A stretch of DNA of 64,000 nt from Magicicada septendecula (GCA_034769895.1 CM068367.1:1312139046-1312203045); one strand, 5' to 3'; counted from the stretch's first letter, positions 1-10,842 are shown. The notes: a model not told the origin generated them from the sequence alone. Numbers and translations are program-made.

Positions 1-90
1 GATAAAAAAAAAGTGTGGAAGAAATTTTTGCAAAACTAAAATATTGGTGAAAATATAGCCAATACCATTGAACGCCTGCAACGATTTGGA

Positions 91-122
91 CCCCCCCCCC
101 CACGGGAGGGAGAGAGAGAGAG
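91..122. repeat. poly-C and (AG)n simple repeats
   Basis: Eleven consecutive C are followed after a short GC-rich link by an (AG)n run to 122. Confidence 0.9.
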
Positions 123-1083
123 TACTCAATGTCCGGTCTTATCTTAATTCATCAATAATCCTAAATTTTTCGTAGCTTAATAATGTCAACAATTGATATA
201 GTACTGTTCATACTGTTCACTCTGTAATGATGGATCTTAAGAATAACACAACTCGTACATCCCCAACTCACACACTTTTCCGCTACAAACATATATTATT
301 TTGATAATGTAACATATATTTCAGTAGTTCATACTATTAATCTAATATGGAATGAAGACTTCTTTACTTTTAAGACTCTCTCTTTCTTTACTTTTATTAA
401 TTATACAAATCTTTCTTCAGCTGATTTCAAGTCAGTTGTTTTCAGTTGGGCAAGTCAATATAAAAAGTGATAGTATGAATCAAACTGTCCTATGAGCATG
501 GAGAACCCAGGTAGTGTTCTACCCTGGCCTGGAACCCGGGCTTGAGACCGGCATCAATATCCAGTGAGCTACTCAATCCACCCGATGGCAGGCAAACAAA
601 ATCCTGGTCGATCACAGAAGAGATAGACGGGGGACGTGAATTGGCTCTAACGAATCCCCTTGATGCTTGAAGAAAAGCAGGTTATTAAGCCTATATGAAA
701 GAAGAAGAACCATCAAAACGAACCAAAAAGAATAAACAGACAAAACGGGTTATGCAACAAATATTGTAAAGAGCGAGAAAAATAACATGAATGTAAAACA
801 TATTTTCATGGTGAACGTAGCATACTGTAAATCATACAGTGGTATGATTATTTTTTTAAGTGTAATTATAAACAAAATATTTAATTATTTTTTCTAACTG
901 TTAGAGATGCTGTAAAAAACGATAGTCTCAACATTTAAATAAAGGTAGGCAGCATATTTTTAATATACATTTAATAATAGGTCTGAAGACATGTAGTATT
1001 GTAATTTATAAAATACCGTGACTATCACTTACAATGACCTGAATTGGCTGGTCAGTTCGAGGTCACCATAAAGTATATCTACT

Positions 1084-1103
1084 GTGTGTGTGTGTCTGTG
1101 TGT
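1084..1103. repeat. (TG)n microsatellite
   Basis: Short TG run interrupted once by a C. Confidence 0.85.
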
Positions 1104-1225
1104 TGCTTTATACAGTACAGTTCAGAATTGTTCCTTTTAATTAGGCTGCTTTTTATGATCATTCAATTCGTAAATTCTTTAAAAACAATCTTCAGTTACG
1201 TAGAAAAATGAATGTCTATATCTAA

Positions 1226-1258
1226 CGCGCGCGCGCGCGCGCGCGCACACACACACAC
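1226..1258. repeat. (CG)n-(CA)n compound microsatellite
   Basis: About ten CG units pass directly into about six CA units. Alternating purine-pyrimidine sequence with this CG content is a classic potential Z-DNA former. Confidence 0.9.
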
Positions 1259-1396
1259 CTGTTACTTTTATACATGTTTGTACAAATCTTGTACAAACCT
1301 GGGTACAACACCATTTTTCTCACTTAGTTGGGCAGTGTAAAGGTTACAGATAGATCTGTCTGTTACTTTGATCGTTTGTTGCAGTTACATGTTATA

Positions 1397-2151
1397 CTAG
1401 CAGAATACCCGTGCTTCGCTACGGAGTTTCACGTTGTACGTAATGAAAATGTTAGTTTAATTAATAAAGTTCAATTAAAGTAGGTTTCTTAAAAATAAAT
1501 AGCTGTTACCCACGACTTCGTTCGCGTGGTCTTCAATTTAATGCGATAATATATTTAGAACAGAATCTATTCTATTGGGTTGCCATAGTAACCAGATCTA
1601 ATAGTTTTTTAAGACCCCAAAGGACCCCCCAGAGGATCGTATCGAAAAAAACACCTGTCCTATGTTGGTTCTCCCATTGCGTAAAATATTTGTGCCAAGT
1701 TTGGTTGAAATCGGTCCAATGGTTTAGGAGGAGACGTGGAAGACCCCAAAGGACCCCCCAAAGGATCGTATCGAAAAAACACTTATCCTATGTTGGTTCA
1801 CCCTTTGCGTAAAATATTTGTGCCAAGTTTGGTTGAAATCGGTCCAGTGGTTTAGGAGAAGATGTGGAAGACCCCAAAGAACCCCCAAAATGACCCCATC
1901 AAAAAAACACCTATCCTATGTTGGTTCTCCCCTTGCGTAAAATATTTGTGCCAAGTTTGGATGAAATCGGTCCAGTGGTTTAGGAGGAGATGTGGAAGAC
2001 CCCAAAGAAACTCCCCAAATGACCCCATCGGAAAAAATTCAGAAACCTTCGCGGGCGTGCGCACAACAACTCACCGAAGTTTCATCGCAATCGGATGAAT
2101 GGTATAGGAACGCATACGGGACAAACAAAGAAACATTCATTTTTATATATA
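1397..2151 (+). mobile_element. CTAGC-bounded interspersed repeat, copy 1
   Basis: The element starts CTAGCAGAATACCCGTGCTT and ends near a TTTTTATATATAAG stretch. A second copy in the same orientation lies at 50050-50747 and matches over nearly its full length, which defines it as a dispersed repeat. The body carries three full subrepeats of about 128 bp and a partial fourth. No coding capacity is seen: the open frames across the subrepeats are interrupted and not shared. Similar 'ACCCGTGCTTCGC...' repeats are common in invertebrates, but I cannot place this one in a named family. A non-autonomous LINE derivative, SINE or MITE are all possible. Confidence 0.75.
1611..1997 (+). repeat. three tandem subrepeats of about 128 bp
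   Basis: Units begin at 1611, 1741 and 1869 with AGACCCCAAAG and a C-rich run. They continue through 'CCTATGTTGGTTC' and 'TTGCGTAAAATATTTG' to 'TTGAAATCGGTCCA-TGGTTTAGGAG'. A fourth partial unit starts at 1998 and diverges after 30 bp. Copy 2 of the element has the same units at 50265, 50391 and 50523. Confidence 0.9.
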
Positions 2152-2156
2152 AGATT

Positions 2157-2340
2157 GGAAGGTTGACATGGATGTGTATTGTGAATAGAAAGAACTAGGA
2201 ATAGACGTATAGGTTGTTGAATTACATTCCCTATGGTCTCTGAAGACGTAAGAAGTGTACGATTTGTGAAACCTGGGCTTACAAAAACTTAACGTGATAC
2301 ATGACCCTGATACATAATATTAACTGCTATTTACATGTTT
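2157..2340 (+). repeat. dispersed repeat R1, copy 1
   Basis: Aligns by eye with 8136-8313. Shared landmarks include 'TAGGTTGTTG', 'ATTTGTGAAA-CTGG' and 'ACGTGA' followed by 'TGATACATA/TGAACACATA'. The two copies are clearly diverged, so this is an old repeat. No coding potential is seen. Confidence 0.55.
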
Positions 2341-4739
2341 TGTTACCGGTCAATTTATAATTAAAAACTTAAATGTGGCAGTTAATTATTTCTACAGCTG
2401 ATTGTAATGAGCGCTGACATTTATTCGTTTATAACGATCTGCGTCTCGATGTCAAAATATCCAGGAAATCGTACCCAGGGATCAGTTTTTTTAAATTCTT
2501 TACTAATATCACATTTTTGTTGATTACTAAGTAACAATTACTGACATTATTATTTACTACTAAAAATCGTATATTCATCCACATTATGTTCAATGTTATT
2601 ATAATACTCATATGTTTATCATTTTAATTAATTTCGTTATATCCTTCTTTCAACATAGAAGTCATCAAAATTCTCACGTTTCAATAGTAGGCCCATCCCG
2701 GCTGGGTAGATCTAGAGCATGTCAACAACATAGAAGAAGAAAATACTTTTTTCAAAGTTCTTCTTTTACAGGAAATTGGTTTTTCATTACTTTAAAACAC
2801 AGTTTCAACTAATCCTAAATATTTTTTCAATTTTTAATAATATAACAAAGCTTTCTAGGCAAGAATGAAGTAATTTGCCTTATTCCTTTTATGGAAATTT
2901 TTTGATGATTTTATAGAAGAGGCAACAAACCAGTAGACATCTGAAGCATCGTACTGGTCACTACATTCTTTGTATTGTGAACAGCTTCACGTACTTTGCA
3001 AACTATTGTTTCTATAAAATACTAGTTTTTAACCGCGAACATATAATTTTCAATATACACCAATATAATAATCTATTTTGCTCACACCATTTCATAAAAA
3101 TATATAGTTCTTAAAAATATATAAGCATTTTTCAACAAGTGTACTCCAAAGAAGGAAAAATATTTAATTTTTCTTTTAACATGAGTTAAAATAAAGCGTA
3201 AAAGGATGCGGATAGCAAAGTTTTTTCTTTAAACGTAAGGACAGGAATATAATATCAAAGCTCTTCTGATTTTAGTATCCGTAAGGCCAGAGAGAAAGAT
3301 GATTTCTAGACTTTGTCGTGACTAGTTGTAAAATATCTGTGAATAATAAATACTAGATCATAACTTGATAAGACCAAAGAAGTCAACAAATATGATACAC
3401 GAAATGTATAAAATGATTAAAGAAACTATGAAAACCAGCAGAGGTAATAGATATCAACAGATTAGAATTAGTGTGTTCTTTGGTAGCGATAAATCTTGAC
3501 TGGCAATTTAAATTCATTCTTAAGAGCGTTAAATCTTAAAAGTATCAATAACTAATTAATATTAGTTAATTATGACCATTTGTTCCCGTAACGTTGATGT
3601 TTAACTCAAACGATTTTATTTGTCTCAACTCAATGTAGGCCTATACTTAATAGTTATCACTGGAATGATAACTGCTAAATGTTATCAGCTCACAAGACTT
3701 TCGCTCGTCTTACTTATGTGTATTTAATCATTGTTACTGGAGTGTCTGCTGATTTGCGGGTATTCGCTGCAAGGCAACTGGATTGTGTCGTCAGAAACAA
3801 ACAAATCAATCAGATGATCAAGTGAAAAAAAAATATATATATACATTTTAGAATGAATATTACTAGATTGAAATCTATGTGGAAAGATGTAAGAAAGGCA
3901 GCTAAATTTTATCAGTGTAGAGTTTACTGAAATGTGACAAAAAAAAGTATGCGGCGATGAAAGGCGCTAAGACATTTGGGAGCAATAATTATGACTTCGC
4001 CTTCATATGAACACCATAACTCTGAATCTTTATTCTTCACCACTTTTATTTATTTTTTTCCACTCAATTCAGTTAAGTAAGCTTCTATAAGAAATCGAGC
4101 TTGACATCCACACACACTCTACACTTAATAATTTTGTGAAATAATTGTTATTTTAAACTGTTTGTACTAAATAAATACTCTCATATCTTACTTCGTAACT
4201 CTTTAAACATTCTTAACAAGGTAATAACTCCGTTAATTCATTTCGCCCGTTGACCAGAATAAAATACCACATTATGGTACTTAACTTAATAAAACCACTT
4301 GCTGGTTCTACTTAATGTTGATAAAGATTGTAGAAGAAAAAGCTGGAAGTAAAAAAATATTATAAGAAGATTTGTTAAAATATATAATTGGCAATCAAAA
4401 AAATAAGTGGCAAAGAAGAAATAATCGAAATTTAGAGTAAATATTCTTTAGTGAAACAAACAACAGATAAAGATAAACGACAGTGACCATAATTTTAATT
4501 ACCGTTATTTTTAATACTTAAATACCTTTTTAAAATTATCTCCTTTTATACTCTTGTCAGGCTTCTGATGTTTTGCAAGTACATTGTTTTAACTGTAGGG
4601 ATTATGTATTGTTTTAACTGTACGTATTATGTACCACAATTAGGAAAGTGTAGACAGCAATGTACCAGTACGACTAGACAGCTTTTAATTTCCACAATTC
4701 CAGAGGTCCGACTGAACGTCGTAAGAACGCTCATCGTAA
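2341..4739. other. AT-rich stretch without identifiable features
   Basis: Read on both strands; no transposon ends, no conserved protein motifs and no frame longer than about 80 codons with a recognisable product. A few short (AT)n runs, for example near 3833-3843, are all that stands out. Confidence 0.6.
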
Positions 4740-4793
4740 GACGGATTCGAACCCGTGTTCTCACGCTTTCGAAGCGAGTGCGCCAAACGGACT
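4740..4793 (-). pseudogene. tRNA-like relic (tRNA pseudogene or head of a tRNA-derived SINE)
   Basis: On the minus strand an exact pol III box B consensus (GGTTCGAATCC, complement of 4743-4753) lies downstream of a good box A match (TGGCGCACTCGC, complement of 4774-4785). Between them is an anticodon-arm-like hairpin with loop TTCGAAA, formally a CGA anticodon. The T stem and anticodon stem each carry a mismatch and no clean 7-bp acceptor stem is visible. I therefore call it a relic, not a functional tRNA. A SINE head is equally possible; no second copy was seen in the window. Confidence 0.5.
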
Positions 4794-5119
4794 CTAATTT
4801 ATTATTTTAAATAAGAATTAATTACTTAGGCAATTTATAAATAAATAAATTATTTATAGTATGGTATGTTATTGTTATCTAATACATCCGAGCTTGTCGA
4901 ACGTGGTCAAGTATTAAAAACAATATTGCTGTCACGTCCTGACGTTTCGGCAAGATCTTCAGAGTAGGAGCTCAAGAAAAACGTTCCAAAGACATTAAAG
5001 TCGTTAACTTTTTTGTTCTCAGTCTTAACAGTATTACTAAACAATAATAACACGCTTGACTCGAGCCGTAAAAACCAACACTATTTATTTATAATTTATT
5101 AATTTTACAAATATAACGT

Positions 5120-5818
5120 TCATTCTACAGTTGACACTTTGTTGTTTTAGGACTATCAGGCTATTCTGTCGGACTCGGAAAGCAGATTGCAGATATCCAC
5201 ACGTAAGGCCAAGGTGATGGCTTTTCGTGGAACTGATCCCGTACGTGCAAAAATTGTTATAAATGGTACTATCCTGGAACAAGTTAGCAATTTTGAATAC
5301 CTGGGCTACAGCGTGTCTTATAATGCATACAACGACGTTGTAAATAAGTTGCATAACTTCAACCTTATGTGCGGGACCATTAGGCGAACCCTTAAGTCAG
5401 CAAGTAAAGGAACACGCTTAAAATTCTACAAGGTGATGGCTCTTCCCACACTTTTTTATGGGTCTGAGAATTGGACTTTAACCAAATGCCAGGCCAGTCG
5501 CATCCAAGCGGCTGAAATGAGATTTCTCAGGCACATGGCAGGGTATACTCTCCATGATAATAGAAGAAACACAGATATACGCCAGGAACTGAATATTATG
5601 AGTATACTCAACAGGATCGCCCAGTATGGCTGAATTGGTGGGAACATCTTTGCCGAATGGATTACTGCCGCATCCCCAAACAACTCTGAAACTATAAGCC
5701 GAGGGGACGGAGAAGTGTGGGACGTCCGAGGAAGCACTGGAGTGACCAGCTCTAATCTTTGCCTATTTGAGACAGGAACAAACCATCCTTGGTTTAATCC
5801 GTGAAGATGATGATGATG
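5120..5818 (+). mobile_element. 5'-truncated LINE with 13-bp target-site duplication
   Basis: A non-LTR retrotransposon 3' end is flanked by perfect 13-bp direct repeats ACAAATATAACGT at 5107-5119 and 5819-5831. It carries the C-terminal part of ORF2 and ends in a short (GAT)n tail at 5804-5818. Strong 5' truncation, a simple-repeat tail and a target duplication of this size are the signature of target-primed reverse transcription. It belongs to the same family as the insert at 9998-10829. The perfect duplication suggests a fairly young insertion, although the frame is already broken. Confidence 0.88.
5151..5759 (+). pseudogene. non-LTR retrotransposon ORF2, C-terminal fragment (disabled)
   Basis: The frame open to 5633 starts inside the reverse transcriptase thumb region and lacks the catalytic palm. 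Landmarks in order: 'NFEYLGYSVSY', 'GTIRRTLK', 'LKFYKVMALPTLFYGSENWT', 'RIQAAEMRFLRHMAGYT' and 'RNTDIRQEL'. After the stop at 5631-5633 the frame resumes with 'WWEHLCRMD', an internal stop, then 'GRRSVGRPRKHWSDQL' and a stop at about 5757. The C-terminal GRR/GRP-W-DQ pattern is typical of insect LINE polyproteins (RTE/CR1-like by appearance; clade not proven). There is at least one frameshift and one internal stop. No internal ATG should be read as a real start. Confidence 0.88.
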
Positions 5819-5831
5819 ACAAATATAACGT

Positions 5832-6084
5832 CTTGTGTAAATGTAATAAACACTTACCCCCTGTGCATGGTAGCCTGCAATTACAAGGAGTGGTGCATAT
5901 TTTACCAAAGAAATAATCGTAAAATATATTTTCAAAGTCCACGTAAGACATTTTGCTCACAACACCGCCGTTCCGCAAAGCGTAGATAATAATAAGAGAG
6001 GTCCGTATATTGTACTGTTCAGTTTCGAAACAAAGGACACAACAAGCTGCAACCCAACAATCATAGGGGTTAAACAACTGCTGC
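5832..6084. other. short AT-rich interval between two transposons
   Basis: Nothing assigned. Short open frames on both strands lack recognisable motifs. Confidence 0.5.
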
Positions 6085-6929
6085 CAGACCCGTATTTCCC
6101 ACTAGGCACACTAGGTACGTGCCTAGGGGCGGTAGGCTCAGGGGGGCGGCACGAGGTGAAAAATTATTTGTTAAAATTTCATGTTTTCGGTTTTTTAATT
6201 ACAGTATTTGTATTGGGCACTTCAAGAAAATGGTTTTGAAATAACCTTTAATAATATCATTGAATAACACGGTATCAACAGCGGTGGTCGCAGCGGAGCA
6301 CGGTCGTATATACAGGTCTGGACACTCCGTTGAAATTCTTGTCCTCTTTTTTGCCGACTAAAATAGTTTGTTTCAATATCGCTTGGGGCGCTCGATCTAG
6401 AAGTCAATCCCTACTGCGCATGATCATATATCCAAAATATAATGAGAATTTTCACTGATCAAAACAAGACGAAAGCCAATGTAAAATCGGGTTATTTGTG
6501 TAACTTGGGATCTTATTTAATCACTCTTAAATTATTTGTTCTATTTATCCAATTTACATTACTTTCATTGATTTTACTATGTTTGATGATAAAACCAAAC
6601 CATGTAGGTCTATAAATAAACCTATAAAAAGGAAGTAGGCCTACGTATAATACATGTTATAAAAGTAATCTATGTGTTACTAATGTGTACACGTAAATAA
6701 ATATTAATAAAAGTTTAAAAAATGTAATCTTTTTCACAGTTCCATCACATTTCCCTTTTAGATTTAAGATCAAATGAGATATTTGCAATAGAGATACTTG
6801 AAATGACTATTTTCAGCAACTGTTTGTCAGCAGTCAAGGAGAATTTAATATATAGAAGTTACTTGTTGGGGGGGGGGGCGTCGCTAACAATAGTGCCTAG
6901 GAGCGGCAGGACACCTAAATCCGGGCCTG
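6085..6929. mobile_element. non-autonomous DNA transposon, hAT-like inverted ends
   Basis: The left end reads CAGACCCGTATTTCCC and the reverse complement of the right end reads CAGGCCCGGATTTAGG, an imperfect terminal inverted repeat. Both ends continue into an inverted subterminal match: GTGCCTAGGGGCGG at the left and the complement of GTGCCTAGGAGCGG at the right. The interior is AT-rich, has no transposase frame, and contains an 11-G run at 6868-6878. The 8 bp outside each end do not match, so the insertion is old or the ends are misplaced by a few bases. The CAG start and G-rich subterminal sequence suggest hAT, but that is inference. Confidence 0.6.
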
Positions 6930-7283
6930 GATGGAATGAGGAGTTAAATAGAAAACTAATATCCATCAGACGATAACAGATAAAACATAAAAGCCGCGAC
7001 TGGGATGGTTCTGTTACATATTCCGTATGAAACATCATAATGTCTCTCTAAATTTGTTGAGTGAAATGATCTGAAAGCTAGAAGAAATGCACCCAATAAA
7101 ACCGTGGAATGAAAGAATAGGTTTATGTTATGTTATGGTTCAGGGATGTTAGGACAGGATTCAGAAGAGAACAGTAAATTAAATACAATTTAAATATTTC
7201 AATAAACAGTATTACAAATATTATTAACAAAAAAATCACAAACCCAATTCACTTATCAATTTATTTTACATAATTATATTCTT
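6930..7283. other. AT-rich interval, nothing assigned
   Basis: No motif or repeat recognised on either strand. Confidence 0.5.
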
Positions 7284-7641
7284 AGCAGTGAAACATGGTC
7301 TGTGAAACACGAGGAAGAAAATCGCCTCGAGAGCTTCGAAATGCGGTTGTGGTGAGGAATGATTAATGTGAAATGGACCGATAGAGTGAGAAACGATGAA
7401 GTATCCACGAGTACTGACGAGAATAGGAATGGAACGAAAACTGATAAAATTAATAAGGCAGAGAAAAGCTTCTTTTGGTTGGGCGTATATTTTTAGAAAC
7501 TGTCTGCAGTTAAGTATCATAGAAGGAAAGGTGGAGGAAAAGAGTGGACGGAGAAGAAGAAAGTTTCGAATGCTTCATGACGTCAGAAACGGAAAAAGGT
7601 ATAGTCAGGTAAAAAAGAGGATAGAAGTATATCAGGACTGA
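7284..7641 (+). pseudogene. RTE/BovB-like LINE ORF2, C-terminal fragment
   Basis: The first frame encodes 'SSETWSVKHEEENRLESFEM', an in-frame stop, then 'VKWTDRVRNDEV'. Near 7408 homology moves to another frame and continues as 'RVLTRIGMERKLIKLI', 'RKASFGWAYIFRNCL', 'IIEGKVEEKSGRRRRKF' and 'RMLHDVRNGKRYSQVKKR' to the stop at 7639-7641. The order ETW, RLE-FEM, WTD-VRN-EV, G-IFRN, IEGK-GR-R is the usual C-terminal part of RTE/BovB-type and related LINE polyproteins downstream of the catalytic palm. One stop and one frameshift show it is dead. This is a different LINE family from the 5120 and 9998 copies. Confidence 0.8.
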
Positions 7642-7880
7642 AAATAATCCAGAGCATCCAGTTGAAACCTATCGTATAAGAGTTTTTTTAAGGAAGAAGA
7701 AATATATTCTACATAATAAAGTCACTCTAGATTCTCCCATCTCTTGTTAGTTGTACAATATCTCTACGTGAGTAATTGTATTATAAAAGTCATCACACCA
7801 TCCACAAGTGAAGCATTTTTCTTTCGGTTCCTTCTGCATTGTTTAAGTCGAATAATTTTATCTTTTATGTCTAGCTTATT

Positions 7881-7990
7881 TACGTACAATATGGTACAAG
7901 TAACAATAGAGCTTTCAAATTTTCGTGCTTCTTATATTTTTTTGTCTAGTCAGCCGGTAGGTCAATGCAATAACTGACGTAAGCACAGGC
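7881..7990 (+). repeat. direct repeat R2, copy 1
   Basis: Matches 8314-8420 closely, including AATATGGTACAAGTAACAAT and a GGTAGGTCAAT landmark, with small indels. The two copies are about 430 bp apart and bracket copy 2 of repeat R1. Confidence 0.85.
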
Positions 7991-8135
7991 ATTAAATAAT
8001 TCTGCTTCAGTAGACATAAAATCTATATATGTAAAATACCAACAAAAAGCTCAGGCTTCAGAGAAAAATGTACTGTACCTAAATGTGGACAATTTAACAT
8101 TGCCAGCATGGGCTTACTGATTCCCCTTAAAGTAT

Positions 8136-8313
8136 ACACGAAAGTTGACGTGGATTTTTATTGTAACCAGAAAAAACTACGAATTGGCTTGTAGGTTGTT
8201 GGATTTGATTCCGTGTGTGATCGAAGTTTACTATTTGTGAAATCTGGACACACGCAAATTTAACACGGTACGTGACGCTGAACACATACATAACGTTAAT
8301 GCGTATGTAATTA
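8136..8313 (+). repeat. dispersed repeat R1, copy 2
   Basis: Diverged counterpart of 2157-2340. It directly abuts copy 2 of R2, so R1 and R2 may be parts of one old element. Confidence 0.55.
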
Positions 8314-8420
8314 TACGCACAATATGGTACAAGTAACAATAGAGCTTTCAAATTTTCGTGCTCTTATATTTTTGTCTGTCTAGTCAATCGGTAGGTCAAT
8401 ACAATAAACGAATTTAAGCA
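8314..8420 (+). repeat. direct repeat R2, copy 2
   Basis: Second copy of the 7881-7990 sequence in the same orientation. The pair could be long terminal direct repeats or the result of a local duplication; no inner coding region supports an LTR element. Confidence 0.85.
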
Positions 8421-9789
8421 CAAAAAAGTCAAGTACCTCCTTATAATAAAATAATTAAAATAAGAGATTCATTATAATGGAAAAATATTTGCCACAATTT
8501 TTCAGATGACAGACTTCAAAACGATCTGCACACAAGACTAATCCGTGCGGGTTTTTAATTAATTATTAAAAAATTCTATTTAAAGTGTACAAAAAGCCGT
8601 TGTTTGTGTTTGAAAATTGTAAATTGAAGTGGCTGCCAAGAATTTCCAATTATATAATACGTGTGACGTGTAATCAGAGGAACACGAGCCTTTCCCCCCG
8701 TCCTTACCGTACTAATACTTGTGTTGTTTATCGCCAGCTTACGTAGCACATGAAAAAAATAAGACGAGTATTTTTTACGACGAGGAAAAAGCTATTACTA
8801 TCAGACAACGTGATAAAAATAAATTTATATTGTCTATCTGTTCCCATTAAACGATATTTATATAAAACTTCCTATTGCTGTATTTATTTTAACGCAAAAC
8901 GAGATCGAGGACTTGCAAAACGTAAGAATGAATCCATTTTGATTGATATTAATCACATTACAAGCGTCATGAGAACCGTCTTTACTAAACATGAAGAACG
9001 CTGTTATAAACAACAATAACGATATGCGTCTTATCAGTAATTTAATTTTTTGTTTGAATTGTCGCTAATAAAAAACGCCCTCTCTAATGCATTCTACAGA
9101 AAATCACAATATTTTTAATTTAAAAAAATGTGAAAACGAAAAAACAAATGCAGAATGTTTTTGTGGACAACATTGACAAATTATCGTAAGGTTGTTCTGA
9201 CACCGAAAATGTACACATACAGGTATCAGTACTATGTTATACAAAATTATAAACTCATATTGAGGTAATACACTAAGGTTTGTTTCCTTAAAGTTACAGA
9301 TCAAGAGTGATCATTGTTGGTAAAATATAAATTATTTTTTTTACAATTCATCTATAGGACACTGTATAAAATTATGTGTTATAGTATGGCCACTCCAAAA
9401 CTCCTTTTTGAAAGCAATGACTGTTACCATAAATTCCAATTCACTTCCAAGTACTAATAGTAATTCAGTATCATGAGAGTCGGTTACCAGCTATATTACT
9501 CAATCCCCAATCGGAAGGACCAGGATTTTCTTTCTGGCTGCCTACACCCTAGGCCAGGGATAGGCAAATTTACTGGTAGGACATTAAAGGAAAATCTAAA
9601 CTTTTGGCGAGCCCATGAGAACAGGCCATGAGAACACCTCGTAACTGTGACCCTTACTAGTTTTTCGTTGTCTGGGTAAAACTTTGGCGAAGTGATCCTC
9701 AATGGAGAACATGTTGCTCATCAATAAGTTGTTTTTAGATCACAATCATTCTCTCGTTTGAAACTATTCGTTTTCATGAATATCACAAT
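8421..9789. other. AT-rich stretch without an assigned feature
   Basis: Read on both strands. The 89-codon frame at 8750-9019 has low complexity and no family motif. A GC-richer patch at 9478-9560 may be an old SINE fragment but could not be confirmed. Confidence 0.55.
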
Positions 9790-9997
9790 GCCATGCGCAT
9801 TTGGGCATGATTTACGGATCCACTCAATATAGGGGTTGGTCTACGACAGGGCGATCCGCTGGCTCCTCTCTTATTCAATATTCCACTCCAGGCTATAGTG
9901 AATACCGCCGAAGTGGACAAAAGTTGGACTATCTGTAATAAAACGAAACAGGTACTTGCTTATGCAGGCGATTTAATTATTTGTAGATCTCTGCTTT
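9790..9997 (+). pseudogene. LINE ORF2 reverse transcriptase palm fragment (LINE A, 5' part)
   Basis: The + frame reads VGLRQGDPLAPLLFNI at 9835-9882, a textbook non-LTR reverse transcriptase motif. 42 codons after the start of that motif comes YAGD at 9961-9972, followed by LIIC. The family catalytic motif is YADD, so the first catalytic aspartate has become glycine. The element is interrupted at 9985-9997 by another LINE, and its reading frame (RSLL then SVKEVFLAV) resumes at 10843. Loss of the catalytic residue, later stops and the insertion all show it is dead. Confidence 0.85.
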
Positions 9998-10829
9998 AAA
10001 TTGAGGCTATAGACAACCGCTCTTTTTAACCTACTTTTGGACGTAATTGTTAGGATTTGGCTTAATAGTGTAAATGGAGGAATCAGAGTTGCGGGCAAAA
10101 TGCTTAAGACTCTGATGCTTGCAGATGATTAGTTTTTATTGACCACGAATGAAGATGACCTGCAAAGGATGCTCCACTCATTAAATAACGTTGTGAAAGA
10201 ATTTAATATGGAAATATCTGCTAAAAAACAAGATGTATGGCTTTTAAAGAAACATGGTCAGTTAGATCCAAAATTGTTTTTGATAGTAAAATTATAGAAC
10301 AAGTCTTAGAATTTAACTATTTAGACTATAAGCTCTCATATAAAAACGAAGACATTATTAATGGGAAAATTAATAAATTTAACCAGATAACGGGAACTCT
10401 CCGACGTGCTCTAAAACACAAGGCAAGAAAGAGTCCATAATAAAATTATACAAATCTATGGCAGTTCCTACCCTTACTTATGGCTCAGAACGTGGACATT
10501 GTCTGCTAGACAAATATCAAGAATTCAGGCTACGGAAATGAAATGTTTGCGTTCCTTAGCTGGGTACACAAAATTAAATATAAAAAGAAACAATCAGATA
10601 AGAGAGGAACTGAAAGTTGAAGAAGTAAACGGAATTGTCAATAAGTATAGAGAAAGCTGGAAACAACACATTAGCAGAATGAGCAGTGACAAATTTTCCA
10701 AGGTAGTCTTTTTGACACAGCCAAAAAGGAAGAGAAGCCTGGGAAGACCCAAGAAGAGATGGTCCGAACAGTTTGGAGCCGAAATAGACTAAATATTCTA
10801 AGCCGTGAAGAAAAAGAAGAAGAAGAAGA
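9998..10829 (+). mobile_element. LINE B inserted into LINE A, 13-bp target duplication
   Basis: AGATCTCTGCTTT occurs at 9985-9997 and again at 10830-10842, and the interrupted LINE A frame resumes after the second copy. The insert is a 5'-truncated LINE ending in a (GAA)n tail at about 10807-10829. It begins close to the 'LFN' palm motif and carries the palm, thumb and C-terminal region. Its protein belongs to the same family as the LINE at 5120-5818. Duplication length (13 bp) is identical in both insertions. Confidence 0.92.
10027..10792 (+). pseudogene. LINE B ORF2 reverse transcriptase, C-terminal half (disabled)
   Basis: In order the reading shows 'NLLLDVIVRIWLNSVNGGIR' and 'KMLKTLMLADD', with the catalytic box LADD at 10118-10129 followed at once by a stop. 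It continues with 'FLLTTNEDDLQRMLHSLNNV', 'FNYLDYKLSY' and 'GTLRRALKHKARKSP' to a stop at 10438-10440. Then come 'LYKSMAVPTLTYGSE', a one-base shift near 10490, 'TLSARQISRIQATEMKCLRS', 'IREELK' and 'SLGRPKKRWSEQFGAEID' to the final stop at 10790-10792. The LADD box, YGSE and GRPKKRW landmarks leave little doubt about identity. Two stops and at least two frameshifts make it inactive. Confidence 0.88.
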
Positions 10830-10842
10830 AGATCTCTGCTTT

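Larger units (their letters stand above)
1..1396. other. AT-rich left flank without a gene
   Basis: No frame of meaningful length and no family I recognise. It holds short simple repeats, annotated separately. A GC-richer patch around 480-640 looks like decayed repeat DNA but could not be assigned. Confidence 0.6.

Noticed and set aside
480..640. Possible SINE or tRNA-like sequence (GGAACCCGGGCTTGAGACC)
   Set aside because: No box B match of adequate quality, no second convincing copy; the apparent similarity to 9480-9545 is limited to about 12 bp.
4860..5010. 'CTGACGTTTCGGCAAGATC' motif resembling 3' parts of some LINE or Penelope-like repeats
   Set aside because: Only a short motif; no coding remnant or element ends around it.
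5130..5152. Pyrimidine-rich TTTGTTGTTTTAG followed by an open frame, resembling a 3' splice site
   Set aside because: It lies within the LINE insert defined by the 13-bp duplication, so the resemblance is fortuitous.
8750..9019. 89-codon frame as a possible small gene
   Set aside because: Biased, lysine- and arginine-rich reading in AT-rich DNA, no motif, no repeat copy for comparison and no promoter or splice context that can be supported.
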